Source of the DNA: Syntrophaceae bacterium
Lineage (GTDB): Bacteria; Desulfobacterota; Syntrophia; Syntrophales; Smithellaceae
DNA: 36,881 nucleotides
Reading direction: 5' to 3'
NCBI GenBank assembly: GCA_003139775.1
Contig: PLGI01000169.1
Coordinates: forward strand, 1 to 36,881
A program made the position numbers and the translations under genes. Every line of letters begins with the position of its first letter. Position 1 is the stretch's first letter. The notes beneath the pieces were generated by a model. That model was not told where the DNA came from. It saw only the letters and a program-made list of their open reading frames with translations, and searched no databases. This document shows positions 16,147 through 24,576 of this stretch, piece by piece.

Positions 16147-17313
16147 TCACTCCTTGATAATCAAATAACTCGTGCATGTTCCGCCGAAACCGAAAAAAGT
16201 AAACAGGTAAGCTCCGTCGCGCGCCGCAATGTTTTTCTGCGAAGGCGCGAAGCCAATTTCCGGATCAATTTCCGTAAAACCGAAACTGCGGGGTATAAAC
16301 CCCTCTTCACAGCAGGAAAGCCAGACGGCCGTTTCCACGGCTCCTGCCGCGCCCAGTGTGTGGCCGATAGCGCCTTTCAGCGATACCACAGGAGGAAGGT
16401 TTTTGCCAAAGAGTTTGACCAACCCTCTTCCCTCGGAAAGATCGTTGTCCCTTGTGCCTGTCCCGTGAGCCTTGATGGCTACAACATCGCCGGCAGACAT
16501 CCGCGCTGATGTAAGTGTTTGTTGCACAACCTCGCTGACAGTCACTCCGTCAATTCCCGCCGAAGTCATACTTTTGATATCGTTGTATAGATAGCCGCCG
16601 GTAAATTTATATTTTGCGGAAGCGGCAGATGATTCTTCCGTATCCATAATCACAACGGCGGAGGCTTCACCAATTTGCATACCGGCGCGGGTCGCGCAAA
16701 ACGGCCGGCATTGGTCGTAATCAAAAAGGAGCAGACTGGCAAATCCATGCAGGGTCATATTTAGAAGCGGCTCAAAGCCGACAACTATCGCCCGACGAAT
16801 TTTCCCCCGTTTAAGAAGATCGGCGGCGACAACTAGAGCGTGCGAGCTGGAAACACAAGCCATGCTAAAAGTCAGGGCCATGCCCCTGATTCCGTATTTA
16901 TTGATGATTAAATCGGCCACTTCGCCGGGACCTCTGTTGCGGCAGGAAATAGCCGGTGATTGATTGTCGGGATTTTTGCGCACGGCCTCGGTAAATTCAT
17001 ATTCATTGCGAATAAAGAGGCCGCCTGTCGTGCCCACCAGCACACTGGATTCGGCAATTTCTTCAGCGGATAGTTCCGCCCGCGAAAAAGCTTCAGCAAG
17101 CGCGCGCTCCAACATGGCCATTGATTTATCCAAAGGGTTTCCGGAATAGGGAACTTCAAAAGCCTTATATTCACGGTTGATTAAATGAGAGGAAACACCC
17201 GCCGCTGCCGGCGGCGCGTTTCCCGCGATTAAATTACGTGCCGAATCAGGAGCACTCCAGCCAAGAGAAGTCACGGCGCCCCAGCCGCGCACATAAATAT
17301 CTCCATGGTTCAT
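16147..17313 (-). CDS. beta-ketoacyl-ACP synthase (FabF/KAS II-like)
   Basis: This 388-residue condensing enzyme has the complete triad: Cys153 in SMACVSSSHAL, His283 in KAHGTGTRDND, and His318 in GAIGHTLGAAGAVE. It should condense malonyl-ACP with an acyl chain during fatty-acid-like or polyene synthesis. It is shorter than FabF (about 412). It is coupled to the ACP gene upstream by a 4-bp overlap. Together with the Cys-less homologue at 14721-15728 it probably forms a ketosynthase/chain-length-factor pair, as in aryl-polyene clusters. A primary FabF role is less likely given the neighbouring exporter and BtrH-like genes. Confidence 0.88.
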   Translation of the reverse strand: MNHGDIYVRGWGAVTSLGWSAPDSARNLIAGNAPPAAAGVSSHLINREYKAFEVPYSGNPLDKSMAMLERALAEAFSRAELSAEEIAESSVLVGTTGGLFIRNEYEFTEAVRKNPDNQSPAISCRNRGPGEVADLIINKYGIRGMALTFSMACVSSSHALVVAADLLKRGKIRRAIVVGFEPLLNMTLHGFASLLLFDYDQCRPFCATRAGMQIGEASAVVIMDTEESSAASAKYKFTGGYLYNDIKSMTSAGIDGVTVSEVVQQTLTSARMSAGDVVAIKAHGTGTRDNDLSEGRGLVKLFGKNLPPVVSLKGAIGHTLGAAGAVETAVWLSCCEEGFIPRSFGFTEIDPEIGFAPSQKNIAARDGAYLFTFFGFGGTCTSYLIIKE

Positions 17314-17621
17314 CTCTTAACCTTTGGCGCGTCTATGATAAAATCGGCCAGCGAGTCGAATGATTGCATCGCCTTGGCCGCTGTTGAGGCGTTTTTTAAT
17401 TCCACGCCGAACTCATATCTTATTTCCATGGCGATCTCCATGGCGTCGAGACTATCCAGTATCAGCGGACCAGGACCACCGATAAATGGAACATCGGTGG
17501 GCACGTCTTCCGGCTTCACATCCGTAATTTCACATGCCCGGATTATCAATTCTTTGAGCTTGAAAATTAGTTCTTCCTTCGATGATACATTCAGCTCTTT
17601 TAACTTCTGCTTTACATCCAT
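17310..17621 (-). CDS. acyl carrier protein
   Basis: This 103-residue ACP has the phosphopantetheine attachment Ser57 in LILDSLDAMEIAMEI, preceded by the FIGGPGPL turn. It is longer than housekeeping AcpP (about 78), with N- and C-terminal extensions. It overlaps the permease gene upstream by 10 bp and the ketosynthase gene downstream by 4 bp, so it belongs to the same transcript and is the dedicated carrier for this pathway. Confidence 0.9.
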   Translation of the reverse strand: MDVKQKLKELNVSSKEELIFKLKELIIRACEITDVKPEDVPTDVPFIGGPGPLILDSLDAMEIAMEIRYEFGVELKNASTAAKAMQSFDSLADFIIDAPKVKR

Positions 17622-18772
17622 TTAATTTTCCTCCCCGCTATATAGAAACAAGCCAACGCGAAAAGCGATAGGACGGCCAGTTTAGGCAATATAGTGCTAA
17701 AATCTGCGTCGCGCAAAAAAACATCAAGATAAGCCTGATGCGCCCAGAATATCGGCGATATCATCGCCAGTTTTTTCATCATAAACGACATAACAAAATA
17801 TGGAACCATAATGCCGCCAAGTACTCCCATTAATATGGCGCCCGTCGCTGCCAGTGTTGGACACTGTTCAGGCGTTTTTGCCAGCGCCGCGACAAGCACG
17901 CCAAAACCGGTTGTGGCGGCCGCAACAACCAGTGTGACCGGAATCAAGTGCCAGAGGTGATTTCCCGTTTGAAAAGAAGAGCCGACAATGTGAGGCGCGA
18001 TAAAGACACCTACAAACAGCATCAAAAGAAACTGAACAACATTAATTATATAATAAGGAATAATTTTCCCCAGGGCAATTGTATTGGCGCTTACTGAATA
18101 AGTAAAAAGACGCTGCAAAGTGCCGTCATTTTTTTCTTTAAGAAAACCTATAGACATGGGAATGGCAATAAAAAACATAGCAAATATCGCATAGCCCGGA
18201 ACCGCTTGCTGAAGAGGGCTGGGAATGTCCCTGTTTTTCTTTGTTTTCTCAATGATTAAATTGGCGACCACAGTATCAAGGTTGTCTATTCCCATGACTA
18301 CTTCCACGGTCAAACCGGTCATTAAAGAACGGACGGCTATTTTGTGACCTATATCAAGTACAGGATCAAAATAAATTTCAACAGGTTTTGTTCCTTCATC
18401 AAAACCTTTGGGAATGATAACAAGTACCTGCGCTTTGCCATATTCAAAAATACGGTCTTTATCCATACCAGGCGGCAGATTAATTCTCTTAATCAGCTTA
18501 TGGGATTGTATTTTTTCTTCAAGCAGGTTCGCTTTTGGTAATTTGCTTTCATTTTCAATAACCAACGGAATTTGTCTTTCATATATTTTGTCCGCATAGA
18601 CTCCCTGCAGCGCCAGAGTCATGAAAAAAATCAACGCCAATGGCATGAGAAAAAGAAGCAGTATTGTCTGCTTGTCCCGAAACATAATCAACATTTCTTT
18701 TTTGACAAATTCCGTAAGCTGCCTTTTAATCAAGTTATATTCACCTGCATAAAAATTTTTTTCATTCTGCAA
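17612..18772 (-). CDS. ABC-2 type transporter permease
   Basis: This 386-residue permease has one N-terminal membrane helix (about 33-55), a large extracytoplasmic domain of about 120 residues (including YFDPVLDIGHK), and then five or six helices in the C-terminal half beginning near PGYAIFAMFFIAIP. This is the layout of ABC-2 exporters of the YhgE/YbhR type. The matching ATPase is encoded just upstream. It probably exports the product made by the ketosynthase/ACP genes, or moves a lipid-linked form across the inner membrane. A 297-bp repeat-filled gap separates it from the ATPase gene. Confidence 0.88.
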   Translation of the reverse strand: MQNEKNFYAGEYNLIKRQLTEFVKKEMLIMFRDKQTILLLFLMPLALIFFMTLALQGVYADKIYERQIPLVIENESKLPKANLLEEKIQSHKLIKRINLPPGMDKDRIFEYGKAQVLVIIPKGFDEGTKPVEIYFDPVLDIGHKIAVRSLMTGLTVEVVMGIDNLDTVVANLIIEKTKKNRDIPSPLQQAVPGYAIFAMFFIAIPMSIGFLKEKNDGTLQRLFTYSVSANTIALGKIIPYYIINVVQFLLMLFVGVFIAPHIVGSSFQTGNHLWHLIPVTLVVAAATTGFGVLVAALAKTPEQCPTLAATGAILMGVLGGIMVPYFVMSFMMKKLAMISPIFWAHQAYLDVFLRDADFSTILPKLAVLSLFALACFYIAGRKIKWM

Positions 18773-18789
18773 AGTTCACAAATGGATTA

Positions 18790-18985
18790 ATGAACCTCCC
18801 CGCAGCAAGCTGCGGGGTATCTCATGGTTGGTAGCTACTCTCCAAGCGAAGCAAGCTTCGGGGAATATTACCCGGAGAGATTTAATATTCAAAGCATAAC
18901 GCGGCGGCAGTGAAACTCGAATTACAGTTACGTAGTTCAACTGTAATTCGTTAGTTGAACTGTCCCTTGCCAATGGGGCAAGGAG
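18790..18985. repeat. cluster of perfect hairpins between transporter genes
   Basis: Within the 297-bp gap are four tight palindromes: CCCCGCAGC/GCTGCGGGG (18798-18817), CGAAGC/GCTTCG (18847-18860), CGAATTACAGTT/AACTGTAATTCG (18919-18950) and CCTTGCC/GGCAAGG (18965-18983). A fifth pairing, AGTTCAAC/GTTGAACT (18934-18961), overlaps the third and is mutually exclusive with it. The block looks like a miniature mobile element or composite REP sequence. No gene is present. Confidence 0.6.
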
Positions 18986-19069
18986 GAGACTCCGCAGGCG
19001 TATTGTGAATACGTCGAGGAAGTCTTGACGCAGCCAACAAAGTTATGCAAAGAAAAATCCTTTTATGCT

Positions 19070-19813
19070 TTAATCATCACGCAATCCTCTCCCAGTCTTT
19101 TCGAGGAAGAATTTTTCCAGATTATCTATCGCGGACATCGCTCCATCAAAAACCATTTCACCCCTGTCTGCCAAAGTTACGCTTGAGCAAATATGTGCGG
19201 CTTCTTCCATTATGTGGGTGGATAACAAAATAGTCATACCTGATGCGTTGAGATTTCTCAGGGTTTCGTAAATATGATTACGGCTCTGCGGATCGACGCC
19301 AACAGTCGGTTCATCGAGTAACAGGAGTTTCGGAGAATGCAGCAGCGCCACGGCCAGATTCAAGCGTCTTTGCATTCCTCCCGAATAAGTGACGACCAGC
19401 TTGTTGGCGTGGCCGGTAAGTCCTGTCTGAGCAAGCACATCATCCGATCGTTTGGCTATTTGTTCATCCGAGAGATTAGCCATCGCTCCAAAAAAGCGCA
19501 GATTTTCGCGGGCGGTAAGCATCATATAAAGTGAGATAGATTGCGGCGCGCAACCGATGGACAAAAGAGCCCTGTTGTCAGGCATCTTGTTTCCAAAGAT
19601 AAAAACTTCTCCCGAATAGCCTCTTAACACTCCGGTAATAATGCGCATCAGCGTGGTTTTGCCCGCGCCGTTCGGTCCTAAAAGCGCGTGAATCTTTCCT
19701 TCCTCTAGCGACATGGGAAAATTGCGCAATGCATACTCCATTTCGCCGGATGATGATTTATCAGCCGGCGAATTGTAAGAAAAAGATATTCCGGAAATTT
19801 CCAGAGCCTTCAT
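19070..19813 (-). CDS. ABC transporter ATP-binding protein
   Basis: This 247-residue ATPase has a Walker A LLGPNGAGKTTLMRI, signature YSGGMQRRLNLAVALL, Walker B LLLLDEPTVGVDP and switch His in LLSTHIMEEA. It is of the CcmA/YadG class that drives ABC-2 exporters and pairs with the permease at 17612-18772. Its start overlaps the stop of the BtrH-like gene by 4 bp, so ATPase and acyltransferase are probably translated together. Confidence 0.93.
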   Translation of the reverse strand: MKALEISGISFSYNSPADKSSSGEMEYALRNFPMSLEEGKIHALLGPNGAGKTTLMRIITGVLRGYSGEVFIFGNKMPDNRALLSIGCAPQSISLYMMLTARENLRFFGAMANLSDEQIAKRSDDVLAQTGLTGHANKLVVTYSGGMQRRLNLAVALLHSPKLLLLDEPTVGVDPQSRNHIYETLRNLNASGMTILLSTHIMEEAAHICSSVTLADRGEMVFDGAMSAIDNLEKFFLEKTGRGLRDD

Positions 19814-20850
19814 GATTTCAGTTTACCTACAACATCCCGAAGATTCTTGAAAAGTTCTTCTTCCCGCCCGGCGCAGATCAGCATCAATCCGCCTGCTTTC
19901 TCGAACGTTTCTTCAGATTTTGTTTTTCTATGTTTGATGATGCGTGATGATACCACGGCAAATTCACGCCAGATGTCGCCGATGGCGGTCATCTCATTGG
20001 ATAAGTCGTTTAGTTCCGTGGAGCCGAAAAGTTCTCCTGCTTCCTGCAGAAATGCCGCAAATATATAGCGAAATCCCGCGCCGCCCGTGCCCATTTCTTC
20101 CTGCAAGCGCAGGATGTGAGCGAGTTGCCGGCAGGCTTCGACATAGCCCAGCTTTTCCGGCCATTTAATAACTTTTTGGGCAACATAGCGCATCCCCTTT
20201 ACGCCGAAAAGCGGAATGGGAATTTTGAGCATTTGATTGCAGGAATCCGTCATACCGGTAATGCAGGCCTTTCTGATGTCGGGATTGGGATTGACGGAGA
20301 TCGGATAATACATCAGGCCACGGGGTTCCATGGGGCCTCGCGCGAAACGAGCCCTTTCCATATCGTGTGTCGAACAATCCGTCGTATATTCCAGCAAGGC
20401 CGGATCGCTTATTCTGAAACCGTTTTCATTCTCGTACAGGACTATAAAGTTGTGTCCGCTAAAATTAAAGCGATAGCGTCTGGGAAAGAACGAAAGCCAG
20501 TAAACGTTGGTTGTCACTGCGGCAATCTGTCCGGTTCGGATAACGCGGCGCAACTCATCCATGCCTTTTTGCGGACTGCGAAAACGTTTTCTGAAAACAG
20601 TTACGCCCAGTCTTTTGGCTGCTTTTTTGAAAACCAATCCCGGAATTGATCTGAAAGTGCTTATGGGCAGTCCTGTCTGTTTGATAAATGGCAGATGGCC
20701 GAAAAAAATACCGCTGCCAATGCCGAAAACCATTGGTTCGGAAATATCCAAACCTTTATCGCGAAACAGTGCAGATGTAACTCCTGTCTCACAATGCGCG
20801 GAAGTGCGATGGATATAAGTTTTGCCGTTGGCTAAAGTTTCTGTCGTCAT
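19810..20850 (-). CDS. BtrH-like cysteine acyltransferase
   Basis: This 346-residue protein starts with the BtrH N-terminal domain. HCETGVTSALFRDKGLDIS places the putative nucleophile at Cys20, followed by MVFGIGSGIFFGHLPF and the His-bearing GHNFIVLYENENGFRISDP. The C-terminal half is helical, as in the domain that accompanies BtrH_N (DUF4872 type). BtrH itself transfers an acyl group from an ACP to the amine of an aminoglycoside. Here a dedicated ACP, ketosynthases and an exporter are encoded beside it, so it may release the acyl chain from the ACP onto an amine or alcohol before export. The substrate is unknown; a protease-like role is an alternative. Confidence 0.78.
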   Translation of the reverse strand: MTTETLANGKTYIHRTSAHCETGVTSALFRDKGLDISEPMVFGIGSGIFFGHLPFIKQTGLPISTFRSIPGLVFKKAAKRLGVTVFRKRFRSPQKGMDELRRVIRTGQIAAVTTNVYWLSFFPRRYRFNFSGHNFIVLYENENGFRISDPALLEYTTDCSTHDMERARFARGPMEPRGLMYYPISVNPNPDIRKACITGMTDSCNQMLKIPIPLFGVKGMRYVAQKVIKWPEKLGYVEACRQLAHILRLQEEMGTGGAGFRYIFAAFLQEAGELFGSTELNDLSNEMTAIGDIWREFAVVSSRIIKHRKTKSEETFEKAGGLMLICAGREEELFKNLRDVVGKLKS

Positions 20851-20872
20851 GAATAGTGATTACCTTTCTAAT

Positions 20873-21018
20873 GAGACCCAAGTTTCAGAAACAAAGTGCG
20901 CTGAAACTTGCTAGTCGAATTATCCCGCCGTAGGCAGGGGTTTTGAGTCCCAAGTTTCAGAAGCGAATAACCTAAAGGTCACTATAGGCGCGCTGAAACT
21001 TGCTGGACGAATTATCCC
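20873..21018. repeat. two direct copies of a hairpin repeat
   Basis: Unit 1 (20873-20926) and unit 2 (20945-21018) share CCAAGTTTCAGAA, then GCGCTGAAACTTGCT and GACGAATTATCCC or GTCGAATTATCCC. In each, CAAGTTTCAG pairs with CTGAAACTTG. Unit 2 carries an extra 20-base insert (CCTAAAGGTCACTATAGG) related to text near 13,152. The block fills the gap between the BtrH-like gene and the next gene. Confidence 0.7.
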
Positions 21019-21028
21019 ACGAGCGAAG

Positions 21029-21448
21029 CTACGTGGGGTTGTTATTTGGGGGTACGGTTTTCAGCTCTTTCCTCGTGATGTCGAGGGCTTTCGCGTAACT
21101 ATCCAGCACATGAGGTTTTAGTTTAGCAAATATTTCCGGACGCAAGTGCCTTTTGACCCGGAATGCGGCAATGCCCGCTGTTTTCCCCAGAATCTCCGGT
21201 GTCATCTGCCGCAGCTCCATATAATAAGCAAGCGGGCTTTTCTGGCCGGCAAGCACCGCTTTTCTGGTTTCTTCTTCTTTGACCTTATATTCATCATAAG
21301 CCATTCTGTTGATCATTTCATCTACCACCCAGCCCTTGCTGGGCACCATGACATATTTCCCCTTGTCATCAAGGGCGTAATTTCCTTTTTTTAGCCACCC
21401 TTCTGTATAATCGGGCACGTCATCCTGCGGAACTTCGTTTACCTTCAT
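21029..21448 (-). CDS. conserved-looking soluble protein of unknown function
   Basis: This 139-residue, highly charged protein has no signal peptide or membrane segment. The ATG at 21448 is preceded by CAGGAGTTGCCC, so it is preferred over a TTG six bases earlier. The middle (VDEMINRMAYDEYKVKEEE) and end (FRVKRHLRPEIFAKLKP) are predicted helical. It sits inside the biosynthetic cluster between the LpxL-like and BtrH-like genes, which suggests an accessory or partner role, but I recognise no family. Confidence 0.65.
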   Translation of the reverse strand: MKVNEVPQDDVPDYTEGWLKKGNYALDDKGKYVMVPSKGWVVDEMINRMAYDEYKVKEEETRKAVLAGQKSPLAYYMELRQMTPEILGKTAGIAAFRVKRHLRPEIFAKLKPHVLDSYAKALDITRKELKTVPPNNNPT

Positions 21449-21554
21449 GGGCAACTCCTGGCAAATGTAGTGATTATTTTTGTAACGTATTTCTTATACT
21501 AAATTTAATAATGCGAAAAGTCTTTTTTGTTTTATCGGTGTGAATCGATAGCAT

Positions 21555-22427
21555 TTATTTTTTTCCTAAAAACGGCTCAAAGTGGTACCACTCGAAAGGA
21601 TGATCGGCTACGAAACGGGCGAGATCAGCGGCATAGGCCTGTGCCGATTCCAGCACCGCCTTTTTTCGATCCGCGCGCGTGGCGGCAACAACCTTCCGTC
21701 CTGCAGAAACTTTTATATGATATTTTCCGACATCATCCTGATACACAAAAAAAGTCATCAACGGCGCGCCCGTCATCAGGGCAAACAAATGCGGTGTATC
21801 CGGCAGACGCACTTCATGCCCCAGAAAGTCCACAGTGACATAGCTCTGCTCTCCCCAAAGACGGTCACCCGTCATGGAAACGATCCCGCCTTCGCGCAGG
21901 AAATTGATTCCTTCCAAGAGGGCAAAGGGAGAGCTTTCTTTCTCTGAAGTCGTAACTATTTTAATCCCGCTTCGGGACAGAGTTTCTTTTTGCATCCGCT
22001 CAATTTGTTCTTTATGTTTCTCGCCCAGATAAAGCATGACAGGAAGCCCTTTGCGGTTCATCAATTGCGCGGCCAATTCCCAATTGCCAACATGCGACAT
22101 AACAATAATCGCGCCTGTCTTTTTTTTTACAGCTTCTTCCAGATGCTCCCAGCCAACACTTGCAAAATCCACTCCCTCGTTTTTTTGTAAAAGAAAGTGA
22201 TTTAAAAAGACACCGGTAAAATTATGATATTGCCTCCATACGCAAAGCAAATGATAGGACAAGCCTTGTTTCGGGAAAAGGGCACGATAAAATTTAACGC
22301 CGTGGGCAATCCGCACAGGAAAAAGAAAAAAATAACCGGTGGCGATAAACCAGGAAAACGTGCGGAAAAACCACATCCCTAAATGTTGCGAAAAATAAGT
22401 TGCTATTTTGTAGGAAAATTTTTTCAT
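21555..22427 (-). CDS. LpxL/HtrB-family lysophospholipid acyltransferase
   Basis: This 290-residue acyltransferase of the lipid A late-acyltransferase superfamily has an N-terminal membrane segment (about 16-40) and the catalytic HVGNWE (His112, Glu117; the H-x4-D/E motif). TGDRLWGEQSYVTVDFLG is the second family block. Aryl-polyene clusters commonly include such an enzyme to attach the chain to a lipid or sugar. Here it may acylate the cluster product or a membrane lipid. Housekeeping lipid A acylation is possible but less likely given the operon. Confidence 0.85.
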   Translation of the reverse strand: MKKFSYKIATYFSQHLGMWFFRTFSWFIATGYFFLFPVRIAHGVKFYRALFPKQGLSYHLLCVWRQYHNFTGVFLNHFLLQKNEGVDFASVGWEHLEEAVKKKTGAIIVMSHVGNWELAAQLMNRKGLPVMLYLGEKHKEQIERMQKETLSRSGIKIVTTSEKESSPFALLEGINFLREGGIVSMTGDRLWGEQSYVTVDFLGHEVRLPDTPHLFALMTGAPLMTFFVYQDDVGKYHIKVSAGRKVVAATRADRKKAVLESAQAYAADLARFVADHPFEWYHFEPFLGKK

Positions 22428-22536
22428 AAATTAATATCTTGTCATTCCCGACCTGGAGACTGTGTCGCAATTATCCTTTGACAAGAGAATATTAGAAAAG
22501 AATAAAAAAGCAAGAGAAAGCTAAGATAGCTTATGT

Positions 22537-23190
22537 TTATTCGCTTCCTACCGGTTGGACTTCAATGAGAGTCATCAACAGCGAATAATTAAATGTCTCA
22601 TTTGCTTGCAGTTCAATGCTCTGATAAATATTCCCCGTCGTCTTGTTAAATTTGACCTGGCGCTTCAGAATACCGGCTGATGAGTAGCGCTTAATTGCGG
22701 TGCCTTCCGATTTATCGGTAATTACGTCAATCCAGTCACCGTTTTCTTCGAGGTAGCGGCAGACGGCTGCGCCGTCGGGAAGATTGCCTTTCTTCTGAAT
22801 TTTTCCTTCCGGCGCGAAAAAGATCAGTTTAATGTCCTCAATCATATTTTTTGCAAAATCAGCGGAATCAAATGGAGGCAGCGACCGAGTGATTTTGAGC
22901 GTGCCTGGACCGGACTCGGCTTCAAACAGCACCATTCCTTCCGCGGTCATGATGGCGCAGAAGACAAAGCGAGTGGAAGGATCGGCCAGGGTTATGCCGA
23001 TGATCGCGCTTTGCGTTTTGCCGGACACACGGGTTTCTATGGCGTGCACCAGCCGGCACTTTTCTTTTAAAAAAGGGGACGGACAAGTTAAAGCCTTTTC
23101 ATCCGCCGGAGAAACGGGTGAATTAATCAACGGCAATGTCTGGCAGGAGAAAAGAAAAATGGTTAATATTAAAAGAGGTAAACCCTTCAT
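22537..23190 (-). CDS. outer-membrane-type lipoprotein, DUF3261-like
   Basis: This 217-residue protein has a lipoprotein signal (MKGLPLLILTIFLFSCQ, Cys16). The mature part is beta-rich and looks like the DUF3261 lipoproteins found beside LolA-like genes in aryl-polyene clusters. It overlaps the LolA-like gene by 4 bp, so the two are coupled and probably act together in moving the product or its carrier to the outer membrane. The family name is offered from memory of the pattern and is moderately sure. Confidence 0.65.
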   Translation of the reverse strand: MKGLPLLILTIFLFSCQTLPLINSPVSPADEKALTCPSPFLKEKCRLVHAIETRVSGKTQSAIIGITLADPSTRFVFCAIMTAEGMVLFEAESGPGTLKITRSLPPFDSADFAKNMIEDIKLIFFAPEGKIQKKGNLPDGAAVCRYLEENGDWIDVITDKSEGTAIKRYSSAGILKRQVKFNKTTGNIYQSIELQANETFNYSLLMTLIEVQPVGSE

Positions 23191-23828
23191 TGTGCATCCT
23201 GAAATACTGAGGGGTTAATTGCTTTATTGATTTCCACGTTGTCGAAATTTATCTGCGTGAAGTTATTTGCGCTTTCAGTAATTTTTACAGACTGAACAGT
23301 TGCTGATTTTTTAGAAAGGATAATCTCGATTTTCTCAATCATGCCGGTCATGCTTTTTTCCGTGGGCGTCAGCGTGATTCTGATATTCGCTCCTTCATTA
23401 ATGGTTGCCGCAAATGACGGATTCTGATCGAACCTGCCGCTCATCCAGCCGGCTACTTCCCCCAGCACTATCTTCATTGCCTGCACGCCGCCCGTCTTGT
23501 CTTCCACCATTTTCCCACCGGAAGTAATGTAGCGTTTGGTATTATTTTTATAAGCAATGACGATGCTCCTTAAAGGCTTGAAATATTCCCAGCGGAGAGA
23601 ATCGGGAGCAGCATAATAAAAACGCCCTTCCGAAATAAGAGGCCTGGATAAAATTTTCATGGATTTCTTTTGGACAAAATGGGCCTGGATGGTTTTGATA
23701 TTGGCCGATTCCTTGCGCAATTGCTCAAAATCATTCGCCCCGGCATAATTTAGCGGGGCCAAAGCTAAAAAGGCGCCAACAATAATATAAACAAAAATAT
23801 ATAAATTGCAGCGAGTGTGCATCAGCAT
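23187..23828 (-). CDS. LolA-like outer-membrane carrier protein
   Basis: This 213-residue protein has an N-terminal signal segment (about 8-30) and the LolA-like core: IQAHFVQKKSMKILSRPL, SEGRFYYAAPDSLRWEY and NNTKRYITSGGKMVED. LolA chaperones lipoproteins across the periplasm; cluster-encoded paralogues are thought to carry lipid-like products. It overlaps fabG upstream by 7 bp and the lipoprotein gene downstream by 4 bp, so it is firmly in the operon. Confidence 0.82.
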   Translation of the reverse strand: MLMHTRCNLYIFVYIIVGAFLALAPLNYAGANDFEQLRKESANIKTIQAHFVQKKSMKILSRPLISEGRFYYAAPDSLRWEYFKPLRSIVIAYKNNTKRYITSGGKMVEDKTGGVQAMKIVLGEVAGWMSGRFDQNPSFAATINEGANIRITLTPTEKSMTGMIEKIEIILSKKSATVQSVKITESANNFTQINFDNVEINKAINPSVFQDAQ

Positions 23829-24550
23829 ATTCCGCCATTAATACCCAGGACCTGTCCCGTCATGTAAGAGGCATCATTAGAACACAAAAAGCGAATGACG
23901 TTGGCTACCTCTTCCGGTTTGCCCAGACGTGCCATGGGAATCATTTTTTTGATTTCGGCAACCGGCGCGTCCTTGATCATGTCGGTTTCAATTAAACCCG
24001 GGGCAACGAGATTAACACGAATGCCAAAACGCGCCACTTCCGTGGCCAACGCGCGGGAAGCGGCAATTATTCCCGCCTTGGCCGCGGCATAATTTGCCTG
24101 TCCGCGATTAGGCATCAATGCCGAAAGGGAAGAAACCGAAACGATGGAACCGCATTTACGTCTGACCATTTCGCGCAAAACAGGTTTTGTGATGTTATAA
24201 AAACCTTTCAGACTTGTATTGATGACGCTGTCCCATTCTTCTTCGCCCAGTAGCATAAAAAGACCGTCAGCATTAATTCCGGCGTTGTTAATGAGCACTT
24301 GAATGTTTTTATGACGTTCGGTAATCGCTTTAACAGCATCTTTAGTCTGTACATTATCGGCAACATCAAATTGAAAAATTTCTCCATCTCCACCGGCGGA
24401 TTGCACGAGCTTTAATGTTTCCGCCGCCGCTGTTTCATTGGACTTAAAGTTTATAATTACGAAATACCCGGTTTTTGCCAATTCTACAGCTGTAGCCCGA
24501 CCGATGCCGCGGCTTGCGCCTGTAATTATCGCTGTTTTTTTCTCATCCAT
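23822..24550 (-). CDS. fabG: 3-oxoacyl-ACP reductase (FabG-like)
   Basis: This 242-residue short-chain dehydrogenase has the NADP-binding TGASRGIGRATAVELA, NNAGINADG, catalytic Ser141, and YAAAK (Tyr154, Lys158). It reduces the beta-keto group of the ACP-bound chain after condensation. It lies 26 bp after the dehydratase gene and overlaps the LolA-like gene. Its cluster position suggests a pathway-specific copy rather than the primary FabG. Confidence 0.9.
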   Translation of the reverse strand: MDEKKTAIITGASRGIGRATAVELAKTGYFVIINFKSNETAAAETLKLVQSAGGDGEIFQFDVADNVQTKDAVKAITERHKNIQVLINNAGINADGLFMLLGEEEWDSVINTSLKGFYNITKPVLREMVRRKCGSIVSVSSLSALMPNRGQANYAAAKAGIIAASRALATEVARFGIRVNLVAPGLIETDMIKDAPVAEIKKMIPMARLGKPEEVANVIRFLCSNDASYMTGQVLGINGGIC

Positions 24551-24576
24551 TTTCTAATCGCGCTCCTTAAAAATAA

